In this document: piece after piece, positions 48,823 to 60,800 of the stretch
How the letters are laid out: each line of letters begins with the position of its first letter
Position numbering within the stretch: position 1 is the stretch's first letter
NCBI RefSeq assembly: GCF_001949145.1
Contig: NW_019091628.1
Coordinates: forward strand, 210,873 to 274,872
Length of the DNA stretch: 64,000 bases
Reading direction: 5' to 3'
Origin: Acanthaster planci
Taxonomy: Eukaryota; Echinodermata; Asteroidea; Valvatida; Acanthasteridae
Translations under genes and position numbers: made by a program
The notes under the pieces: generated by a model
What the model was told of the DNA's origin: nothing
What the model saw: only the letters and a program-made list of their open reading frames with translations
Database searches by the model: none

Positions 48823-49278
48823 CAGATTAGACTTTTAATTTTTCAGATCAGACTTTTAATTATTCAGATTAGACTTTTAATTATTCAGATCAGACTTTTA
48901 ATTATTCAGATTAGACTTTTAATTATTCAGATCAGACTTTTAATTATTCAAATTAGACTTTTAATCATTCAGATTAGACTTTTAATTATTCAGAATAGAC
49001 TTTTAATTATTCAGATTAGACTTTTATTTATTCAGATTAGACTTTTAATCATTCAGATCAGACTTTTAATTATTCAGATTAGACTTTTAATTATTCAGAT
49101 TAGACTTTTAATTATTCAGAATAGACTTTTAATTATTCAGATTAGACTTTTATTTATTCAGATTAGACTTTTAATCATTCAGAATAAACTTAATTATTCA
49201 GAATAGACTTTTAATTTTTCAGATTAGACTTTTAATTATTCAGAATAGACTTTTAATTATTCAGATTAGACTTTTAAT
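48823..49278. repeat. AT-rich minisatellite, 21-bp unit, about 22 copies
   Basis: Tandem units of AGATTAGACTTTTAATTATT plus C, with single-base variants and one shortened unit near 49180. Because 21 is divisible by three, it creates a spurious open frame of a seven-residue repeat; I do not regard that as a protein. Confidence 0.95.
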
Positions 49279-50788
49279 ATTGAAGAACGTGTAAGTGTTA
49301 GCTCTTGCAATAAAAGTTTTCAAAGATATAATTATATATTTTGTTGACTGGTCATTTCTGTCCATTAAAACGGTCTAGGAATTGCTATCAAGTAATATGT
49401 TTGTGTGAGAAAATCAAAAAGTATATAAAAATGCATGGGATAAAATGAGGTTAACTTTTAGAGACACGTAAACTCTGCATTAAATTAATTAAAATGTGAG
49501 GTTGAAGAGTTATTTAATTTGGGTGTTAAATTTTGATTACTGAATTGGTGTGAAATTTGCGTAAAAGAAATTTTGTAGTCCTTAAATAAAAACCATTCTC
49601 AAGGATTTCCAGAAGAGTGAAAATTTGATCAGTATTTAATTAAAATGCAAATTTGGAGTTCTGAATTTGCTTGAAACGTCCATATATGACTTCAATTATT
49701 CCTTGGAACACGTTCCTGGTCATCACAAACGTTTTAGAGGGGTCAAAGAAATATCTTGGATTAGACTGCACCAAAATAAATGAGGCACTGGGAGAAGACT
49801 TTGTGTCCTTGAAAGGTATGAATAATATGCCTGAATGAATATATATGCCAAGGCCATAGCAACAACAACACCCGGGCAATCACATCACACTATAGCTGTT
49901 GACTACTTCTGTTTCGATACAAATATGCAAACAAAGCAAGGCCCTTCCAAAACCAAGTCATGAAGCTCCCGGTAAGCATAAAATACCAAAATTAAAAATA
50001 AACTGTTACCACATCCTGTTAAACCTTCTTAGCCCAATTTACAAAAATGAAACAAGAAGAAGAAACCATGTCAGTTTTAATTTTCAACTCAACAACTCAC
50101 TCAAATCAAAGTTCGAAAATAAACTGACCTGGATCAACAACGATGATTGGATAATGCCTTCATTATCCTACAAATGTCTCACAGAGAACCTACCAGCTCC
50201 ACCTAGCTCTCCAGGTTTTGCCGCTGCTCTTTGTTTAGAAATCAACAATCTTGGTTTCAATATTATCAGTATCCACTCTTAATTCACAATGAAGTACCAG
50301 TCTCACTTCCAACAAATTCATTTTGTATTTTACACAAGAGACCGTGGAGCACCAGATTCGTTTGTAGATGAAACAAAGTACCACTGAGTTGTTCACGAAC
50401 CCCTGAAGGTTTGTGGTCTTCAAAAAAAACCCAACAGAATATGGAATACAACGTTGAAGTTTATTGATGTCCCTGTTTTGCTACATCCTTCAACATGTAA
50501 GAAAAAATGGCCCGTTAAAAAGCATGGGTTTATTATTACAGTCACCCCTACCTACATCAAGGAAAAGTGTAAAGGTCTCAGTAACCCCTACCCCACAAAT
50601 AACAAAAACAGCTACTGAAACAACTTTGTCCACCTCCAGCAAATGACTAAAACCTCACTGGTTGCCAACCGTAGCATCGCTATTTACAGCATCTTCAGGA
50701 CAGAGAGGCAAGGTAATATTTTCTGTGCAAATTCAACTGGGGTCAATTTACAGGCAAACACATTTTAAGCACAGAAAACGTGATTATC

Positions 50789-51014
50789 TGCTTAAGCACA
50801 AAATTTACTTAAGCGTGAAAAAAACCTTGCTTGACAAATCAGGTTACCAGCCCAAACTCCTTGTGATGTTTGTTGTTTTGCAATGGTATTCACCTGTCGT
50901 TTGGTTAACATGACAATCACATAGATTTTGAGCTGGTAACCTTTGTTTTTTAAGCAAGGTTTTTTTGCCCTTAAGCAAATTTTGTGCTGAAGCAGCTCTA
51001 TGAAATGGGCCCCT
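50789..51014. mobile_element. Foldback MITE with CTTAAGCACAAAATTT arms
   Basis: CTGCTTAAGCACAAAATTTA ... AACCTTGCTT ... GGTTACCAGC at the left matches the reverse complement of GCTGGTAACC ... AAGCAAGGTT ... AAATTTTGTGCTGAAGCAG at the right, which runs on into ATGGGCCCC. About 226 bp. Confidence 0.75.
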
Positions 51015-51879
51015 GAACTACCAACAGATTAACACAAAAGTACAACAAAAGCAAAAACCAGCATATGATGAAAATTAACATGGCTCATACACAATCTCCA
51101 AAACTTGTCTTCAAGTCATTTTTTCACCATTTTGATAGCTTAAACATTATAACATTAGGTAATTCTGACTTCACCGAATTCTGAGTGGTCAATTTACTAA
51201 AAAAGAGGTGCCTATAGCCCTGATGATTGTCGACCACAATCCACTGATCGAATTTTCCAGCCATTCAATTGAAAAAGGGTAAAGAAAGATTCAAAAGAAC
51301 TAAAGCTCTCATGTGACCTTGTGTATTTTTGTTGAGCAGAACCTTTGGTGAATTCTAATGCTCACATGCACCATGAAATTGGTCCATTTAAATGCTAGAG
51401 AAACCCTACAGAAAAAACACATTTTTTTATTTAAGAAATAATGAAAGATGATCTTTTTGAGGGTTACTTTCTCTCCTTTCTCTCTACAAACGTGTAAAAG
51501 CCAACAAATTCAGCCTGACCCTCTGAAGGGCAATAGCCATAATTGGGTTGGAGAAAGAAATTTCCACATTTGTTGGACACCTCCCCCCAAAAAAAATTTG
51601 GTTCTGGACACACCCTTAGTCTTATTCTTAAGAATTTTCACCATACTTCAGTTTACATCTTCTGACTGAATTTTTCATGCGCACCAAGACAATTTTCGGA
51701 ACAATGAATGGTTGAACAGGCATTTTTGGTGGTGCAGTTTGGTGGTCACAACCAAGAATTGGTTTGGTTGTTTTAGGAGATTTTCCTTTCCAACGACCCA
51801 GAGAAATGCACTGCTGAGAAACGACCAATCCAAGTTTCGGTTATGACAGCCTAAAAGCAATGCTGCCCAACAGTTATGC

Positions 51880-54800
51880 TCAAAGACCACTGTCCAACAT
51901 GATGTTGGCTGGCAGGGAGAAGAGCGAAAACATGGTGATGGCGGCCAGCAGAACGATCACCAGGTTGATGTTCAGGAAGACCTTGGTGCAGGGGCTCTGC
52001 CGGATGTCTACTGCCTTGTACTTGGCCATACTGAAGGCTTCCCGGCTCCGTTTGGGCCTCGGGGTGACATCGTAGCTTGCGTAGCCACAGGCCCACTCAT
52101 AGCAGAGGCGCATCTTAGATTTCCTCCTCCAGTGAGTCATCTCATCTGTGACATTCAAATGACATCTCTACATATTGCCAAGAATCCTTGACAAATTGGG
52201 AGTTCTCAAATTATCCAACAGCATTTCTTTCTAAATAAATCTCACAACACGAATTTGACTCCTGCATTCTTCAAAAGCTTGACATTTTGCACCATAATTA
52301 TTGATAAGCATCACTGTAGAAAGTAATTAAGTCTATCATAAGTTACTGCATTTAGTTGTATCCTGGTCACAAGCTATCCACATGAACTGCAACAAAAGTG
52401 TTCCTTGTCACTTTGCATCCTGTTGCTTGCCGCTGATGTGATCTTGGGACAGGATTTGTGCAAAGGAACTTGTGAAACAAATTTCCATTATGTTGACAGC
52501 AACTTTGGCTGGAGCAAGTTAAATTTCATAGGTTTCAAATGTAATTTAGAGTCATTTTTTTAAAAAAAAGAACGACTGGTTCAGAACTTGTTTCAAGATA
52601 CTTCTGGCTATGCCAGATATCCTTCATCCATTGTACCGGTACCCAGTGCTATAGTTCAGACCATCGCAAGACCAGTTTAGAGACCAGTCACATGTAAAAG
52701 GCGAACAACAACAAAGGAATACTTTTGTCGCAGTTCATTTGAAATACTTTGTGACTTTAATTCATTCAGACTGGAGGTCTTTTATCGGCAAACCTCCCAA
52801 CATGGGCTATCAAGAATTTGGAATCCTTCTCTCCAAAATTCAGAATTCTTCCCTCCAAAATTCGGAACTTTTCACGAGGAATCAGAATATTCTCCGTATT
52901 TATGACCATGAACAGGGAAAAATAAGTGCTGCATTGTACAAGAGTTGAGTCAGTGTCCGTGATGATGTAGAGTACTGCACGTACTCACCGATACCATAAA
53001 ATTTTGATTTCCACAAGAGTTTACATTATCTGAAATGGTCCGCAATAATTTTTCATCTCCTAAATGCGTTGATTCACTTCGAAATTCAGCGAAAAATTCA
53101 CCGCATGGTGCTTGCACACTTGGCATGATAATGTCAATTTCACAGCAGTGCTTAATCTGGGATCCAAACATTCTCAGCTGTGGTTCCAACTGAAACAGGG
53201 CACTGCGCGATGCATGCAGTGTTAATGCAGCTTGTCGATAGAAAGCGTTTTTGTCCATGAACGATTTTGGTGTCACGTCTATGTATCACATCCATCTTGT
53301 GGCTGGTACGCATCAAAAGAAGGCGCTGCCATGGATGTGGTGTATACAATATATACAATGTGCACTGCACTGACTGTTCGGGTAGGGACGCCTTTCCATA
53401 TGCACATCAACACTTGCACCAAGCGTTCACGTATCCGTCAAATTGCTCCCAGAGTGATTTTGACAGCCGTATATACACAACGCACACGTGTGTTATGGAG
53501 TCGATTTTGCATCTGTGTAAGTGAAATGCATGAACGCATCGTATACGCAACGCATCCAAAAAAGGTGCATATGGAAAGCCACCTTAAGTTGGCTAAGTCG
53601 TACTATGGTAAATGCACAAGATTGCATGGACAGTTTCCGGTAATACATAGGCGTGTCAAAATTGCAATTTGACGGAAAATCTGCCAAAATTGGGAGGGTT
53701 GGGAGATCTGTTTGTTGGTCTTGCGATGGTCTTCAGGGGTCTTGTGAGGTCTTGTGATGGTCTTGTGGGGGGGGTCATGGTCTTCAGGGGTTTTGTCTTA
53801 CCTTCATACGCATCTTCCTCTACCAGCAACTGGAATGGGTCGGTGTGGGGAGTCTGTAATTTCTTCTTCTTCTCCACTTTACAGCTTTTAGCTGAAGCGG
53901 AGCTGTGACGGCGCCAGAACACGGTGCGCACAAGCTGCAGGACAAACAAAAAGGTTAATACCTAACAAACCACAAGACAGGAGTCATTTGGGCGAATGGA
54001 ACAATCCGCAAATGTTAAAATGAAACCCCGTTAACAAGGGGTCCAACTAATAACAAAGCTCTGCCAACTACGGAATATACTGATGATCACAATTTACAGG
54101 CCAGAATTCCTCGCAAAACCATGAAATATACTTGCCTTTAAAAAGCAGAAGTTCCCTTATGGTAAAGCATACACGGCCATGAGATTGGGCCATGTTTTTT
54201 TGTTGAGTATGATATCTCTTAGTCACTAGGGTGTGTGCAAAATTATATTATGATTAGAGAATTCAGGACTGTTAGGGTTGAAATTAGGGGTAGATGCATT
54301 TGTGAAAGGTTTCCTTGCTGAGACAATCCTCTTTCAAATTCACCATCATAGTCTGCCTGCGACAGATGCACAGACATTCTGTGTTGCACAAGCACGATTG
54401 TGATAACAAATTTATCTTCAAGCAAAGTTGATGTGCAGTAATGATGGTATATGGGCCTGTGAGCGCAAACGTGCCACCTAAGTTGAATTAATAGTGAACT
54501 TTGCAGTTGTGCACTTCGCTTTTAGTGTAAAAATAGCGCATTGGGTTGAGTTAGAATAGTGCATTATGCGGGGCTTGACATGAACCAAGCAATGCAGTTA
54601 TGTCACACTGTTTGTTGCCATGGATTGACCAATCAGAATTGAGAATTCAAGTTTGCCTGAAGACAATTTTCCTTATGGCAGTTTAGAGATACTTGTAAAC
54701 CATTCTATTGCCTGATCGATCATTCCAATAGCTACACCACAACTGACTTTAAAGAATCGTTTGAATTAGCACCTACCCGGCCATCCTCTGGTGCAGCCGT

Positions 54801-57800
54801 GCAGAGGCTGACGATGATGTCCACGATTATGGTGATGACAAAAATGATCAGAGTGATGTAGAAGGTGTGAACCTTCTGGAAGAACATCGGGCGGTTGTCC
54901 TCGGTTCCACACCTGGGCTCCGGGAATGCGATGCTGCACGCTATGTGCACAATGCCCAAGGCTACACCAGTCAACAGGGCAAAGAAAGATCCCTGGAAGA
55001 ATGAGGTCACAAATCTACTTAGGAAGAACACACCTTTCTTGAGCTGAAGTACGTTGCTATGGGCCTCGAGCTTGACCAAGAGAGGACGTGCTTATCCTAG
55101 CAACCGTGACTCCGCTTGCGGTACTCACTATGATCGATTGAGTACTGCGGACCACCTGGCTCTGTTCAACCACAGAGGGGGTACTTCTAGTCGAGGCGGA
55201 TAGCCCCCAACAAGGTATCCTGTGCCTTGATTTGATGGGAACTCTGAGAAAAAAGTTCATTTCTATAAATTTGTGAGTAGCCATACCAACCATTGCAGAC
55301 AAAATGTTCTACAAACCTTGAACTTTAACCATGCCAAAACGTCTCCTCAATTCTATCCAGCCTGCGTTAATCGCACTTTAAATTTATTCAGTACAAAAAA
55401 TGATGCACCTTTTCAACTCAAAACGAGGACGGAAAATGACACAATTTACCTTTTCATTGGCTCTCGGCCAAACGATGGCCAGGAGAAACACAGCGGCAAT
55501 TGACGGTGCAAAACCAAACTGCACCTTGAGGATGCCAGTAAAGACCTCAGTCAATCCAACGCCAAAGTGGACTGCGGGGACCCAGGCAAAAGAGATTACC
55601 AGCATGACAAGAATGGCCGTTCTAGAGAGCAAATGAAGAAGAACTTGAAGGTTATGGGGCTGCTCCTCAGCCTGTAAGAAATCATCATACCGATATGAAA
55701 GTGCACGAGATCTTATGTACAGCCACAACGGGACATCATTCACTGCTATGTAAACTTGCAGTTTCCTATTTATGCCAAGAACTCAGACACTTTATGAGAG
55801 TGATCTATCCAGTGGTAGTAAAAAGGGAAGGAACCTTTGGAGAGTCTGTGCGGTTAGTGCAGTGTTGATTTCCTTCCTTCGAACCCAGACTTGATACATA
55901 CAGATTGGATTTTCACAAAGGTGGATTCAGAACTTATTGAATGACTTCATTTTTTTCAGGAGGTGGGGGCAAATAATTTGGAACTTTTTTATGCAACCTT
56001 TTCTGTTCTTTCTAAAGGGAAAGGCAACATTTTGGGGCTTTTTACACGCTTTTGGAAAGAAAGGAAATTAAATACAGCAAAAACGACCCCTGCCTTTCTT
56101 TATTTATTTTTCCAGTAACAGTTTTCACGGTGCTAACCGGGGGAGCAGCATGGCTCCTATTGGCCACCCCTATCTGCCTATGGATTTTCAGTTCCTAACT
56201 AATTCCACGAGTCTCTCCTGGAACATCTGTCCGACGTTTTTCCCTCAACTTTGAAATGAACTTATCTTTGCTGTACAAGTTTTTTAAGGCCAGCAAGCTT
56301 CATCCAGTGCCCTTAAGAAATGCTTTGTTTTAATAACACAAGATGAGAATTAGTAAAAGGCATGACTGACATGGACTATCATCCACGTTCTCCTCACCAT
56401 CTGTGTAATTCCATATCCTACCTGGCTGCGGCCATGGACCATCGGCTCATTAAATATTTCTTCACGCCTCCGACAATATCTATGGTGATGATTGTGGCAG
56501 CGCTGTTGAACACGGACGACAAGTCGGACATCGCAGCAGCCAACATCACGACCAACAGGACGCCATGCAGTCCTGATGAGAAAGGGATTTGACTTGGGAC
56601 TGTGTGTGGTAGCAGGATGCCTCACTTCCAACCAAAGTGGAGGATTTGAAACTTAAAAAACCTTCTTTGTCAACTCTCGTAAGATCTTTCAAAAGCGAGC
56701 CCAACTTTGTTGTCAACCAATTGCAGATATAAAAATGAAAAATACTGTTGTTTGCATCCAAAGAAATTTTTTCTGCATCCCCCAAAGCATTTGAATGACT
56801 CAGTATGAATTGGCTCTTACGGTGTTTGGTCACTTACCCTGTGGCAGAAGTCCCATGATGAGCATTGGCAGTGCAATGCCAGCACAGCCCCGAGGGTTGC
56901 CACACGCTGCCAGGCACTGCTTTGCTGTTGCACAGCCTACAGCATCTAAGGAGGAGGAACCACATGGGTGTATGTACCGTATTTCAGACTGGATATTGGT
57001 TTGAATGGTGGGGTGTCAATCAACTGGTTGAAATTGATTAAATTGATTTGAAAAACATATTCCCTACACATGTAGACATATGCTTGAGTAAAACAGTCCA
57101 TTCCGATGCATGTGAAAAACACAAATACATCAGTCGGTGCTACTGGTTTGTATCTTATAAATATTAGTTTATGCAAATGTATGTTTTCATAAAACAGGAG
57201 TAGAACATGTTTTATTCCTGTTATCAAAACACAGGAACCTGTTTTAAAACTATTTTCTTTCACACTGTTTTTAGCCTGTTTAAAGCCTGTTTTATTCCTG
57301 TTTTTAGTGGTTCTAAATAGAATTGTCTGAAACATGTTTTTAAAAAACATCCGGGCCAATTTTCCATTTAAGTCATCCCCAATGCCCCGAGTCCCTGGAA
57401 CAGATTTACACCACTACCTTCAGGTGAAAATCAATCAAGCAACAAGCGATCTACAATCTCTTCAACTGAACCTCTGCAGGCCGGGCAAAGTCCCAAGGCT
57501 CCCAGTGGAAAACTCAGCAAACCAAACCCTTCAACTGGATAATGGCGGTTCATCAAGAATGAGAACAGCTGGACATGAATTGGTTTCAGACTGCTCCATA
57601 CAATCAAAGGACTGTACCTGGGGACTATTGAAAAATGTGAGCTTGTGGCAAGATGGACTGTACAGATGCTGTTAATTCGACTCTTAAGCATTAGTATTTG
57701 GCTGTATATCAAAAGTTGCCTACTACACTTTTCCCTTTTCGGATGCAGAAATTTTTGGCCAAAAATGATATCATCTGCAAGTGGTTTAAAGGAAAAAAAA

Positions 57801-60800
57801 GCTTTTGAATGACTTACTGGCATAAAGGGTGCGGCTGATCATTCCTGGAATCACAAGCAGGAACATGGGCAGGATCTTGAGGTACCCGGCCAAAATGCAG
57901 CCTCCCTGGGCATGAGACAGATTCTTGGCTGACATCGTCTTCTGAACAAGCAACTGCAAGACACAACCAGTTATTGAAACGGTTACTCCTTTAGTGCTTA
58001 TATTCCAAGTCCTTTTAACTGACAATCTTGTAAGTTCTAAAACTGTTTTCTGATTAAAATAATAAAGCTAGAATTACTTGGAGCTGTATCTTACATTTAT
58101 ATGAACCTCAGAAAAAAACAACTCACACACAAGTTTGTGGCAAAAACTCGAAATAGTACCCATTTAATGAATTGTTAATTGCTCAGGAAAACCATGACAT
58201 CTTTTGGTATGATTATCTTGGGAGTCAATTGTGAAAAAGAGATTATTCCTTTATTTCAAAAGACAAATACTTTCATTCAATATTTAAATTATCTGATATT
58301 GATGTAATTGTTTTTAGATAACGCACTGAAACAAAAGATTTGGTACCTACTGCACAAAACTGCTCTATGATTAATTTATGTACATTTGAGGTTAGAGTCA
58401 TATATTTAGCAGAACAACTTTCAATACTTCTATGAGTATATATCAAACCTTCATACACAGCCCTTCAAGTGGCCAGTCGCTGGAGTAAATTTTGAGATGT
58501 AAATCATGAGTGCCACATTTCTCAAATATTGTTTGTATTTATTTTCCCACACTATGTGAGTCATTCTTTTGTTCTCCTTTAGGTCCATTTCAGATTGGTT
58601 TTTCCATTTCTCGTTTTGCTGCCGGCTTGTTTGACAGGAAAAAAAATCAAGTGCCATAAACATTGATGATTGTTTTTATCAATAACCAAGCTACATGATA
58701 TCACTTTGTTCACATGCACTTCCTCCTACATGTATGTTGTTCAAGGATCGGTTAAATTCCATCGCGGCCAGCAACGTGGTGAAGTTTATATTGTTTTCCG
58801 GAATGCTTCTACATGCCAACAGATTGTGAAAATGAAACTGTGTGTAGGCAATGCACAATTTCAGTACTTCCTCATCAGTCAGTTCCCCAAGGACATGTAA
58901 TTCCATTACTGTGTGGCACACAAACAGGTGGATTACTGTGGCAGTGACAACATTCAACTTTGACAAAATACATCTACGAACACATCTTCAGAGTAAGTTC
59001 TACTTCTTGCATTTTTCCTGTTTAATTCTTGGGTTCTTTTAAAAGTAGCAAAACAATATTTATCACATTATAAAGGAAACTACTTAGAGGTTTCGGAATC
59101 CTCTGAATGTCTTGATACTCTGCCGGTTTTTATGAGACATTTGTGAATAGAAAAACCGTACTGTAGCTGAGTCCATCAAATGTACTTTCCATTCACAAGT
59201 CTTGCCCTCGAGACGAGATAAACAGTGGCACATTATAGGAGTGCTTTGTCACAGTTAAATGGATTAGCTAATGGTTGCAATTTGTGCTGGATGAGTTTTA
59301 AAGTAGCCTCTCCCAAGGTGCGGGTTAGCAGAACCACATATACTGATCAAACTGTTTCTGAAGATAATCTCAAGCTGATTTTTAAACATTTCAGTGATTT
59401 TAAAAAATTTCGGTGTTCTCTGTGAATGTTGCGATGTCTTGACTTTTTAAAAATTGCCAGTGTGCACAAGATAATGTCCATACTAAAAAGATAGATTGCT
59501 GTCGTTTTCCGGCAGTACATCAAGGCGTGGAAAGTAAGAGTTATCGGTATAACATTTATTCTGATTCACAGGTCCTTTGTGTGTGGCAAATTTTCAGCAT
59601 GGCCTCATCAAGTGTCACAGCTCAGTCAGTCCTTGGTAAAATAAGCGAGGGACACCTGGAATGTTCCATTTGCTGTAATCGTTTCATACAGCCAAAATTA
59701 CTTGACTGTCTCCACACATTTTGCCTGGCATGCCTGCAGACCTACAGAGATAGTCAGGATCCAAACAGCAAAACGTTACCCTGCCCTCTGTGCAGACAGG
59801 AAACCATGCTGGGTGAAAACGGCGTAACGGGCCTGCAGAACAATTTCACACTCCGTGCCCTGGTGGAGGAAGTCAGCATGCAGGAAAAGCTGCTGGAGGG
59901 TCAGGGGTCAGAGATCAAGTGCCAAGCCTGCGACGAGAAAGACCAGGCCGTCTCAATCTGCATGGACTGTGCGCATTTTCTCTGTCAGGAATGCCAACGA
60001 GCGCACCAGCGCCTGGCCGTCATGAAGTCCCACAAGATTTACACGCTGGCCCAGCTCCGGTCGGGGGAGATTATCTACAAGAGCCGGCTGCGGGACGACA
60101 TTCCGAAATGCGGCGTGCACCCCGAGCAGAATCTCAGCATCTTCTGCAGCACATGTGAGCAGTTGGTCTGCACAACTTGCTCCGTCCTGTCCCATGGAAA
60201 CCTCAAACACTGCCTCGTGGGACTGGACCAGGCTCTGGACAAGTGCAAACAAGACGTCGCCAAAGCGGTGTCCGAGGCTGAAAAGAACAAGGCAAGGCTG
60301 GCCGCCGCCATGGTCAGCATCGACAAGTCCAGGGAGGAGCTGGATGCCATGTTTAACGACACGTTGAGAAAGATCTCAAGCAAGGCCGAGGAAAAGATCG
60401 CCAAGATCAGGGAGGAGATTGACCGGGTGAGACAGGAGGAAGAGAAACTGAGGACAGAGGGGACCAGAATTTACAAAGAGAAGCTCAAGACGTGTGACAG
60501 TGCCAAGATCGCAAATACCAGAGGAGTGGAGCAGACAGAGCACAAGCTGGAGGAGGCCAACAGAGTGATGGCTCAGGCAAGCCGCTACGAGATTTTAGAT
60601 CTCAAGCAGAAACTTCTGCAAAACCTCAAGGAAGCGTCCCGGTTGCAAGCGGAGACAGTGCCTGACAAGTTTTCCCACATGGCCTTCAGGGCAGGGAGCA
60701 AGTCTCTTGGGACGCTAGTTCTAGAGACTAAGGACAAAGGAGCGTCAACAGCGGAAGGGAGCACAAAATCAAGAAACTTGGGGCAAAAGGAGAACTGGGA

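Larger units (their letters stand above)
48019..51879. other. Intergenic: ACAT2 upstream region and SLC5 3' flank
   Basis: Both neighbouring genes are on the minus strand. No protein-coding or RNA gene is recognised here. It holds the 21-bp minisatellite at 48823-49278 and a foldback element at 50789-51014. The ACAT2 promoter should lie just above 48018; I see no TATA box in a convincing position. Confidence 0.5.

Noticed and set aside
48781-49206. A 141-codon open frame of repeating IQIRLLI units
   Set aside because: It is simply the 21-bp minisatellite read in one frame; low complexity and no start or splice context.
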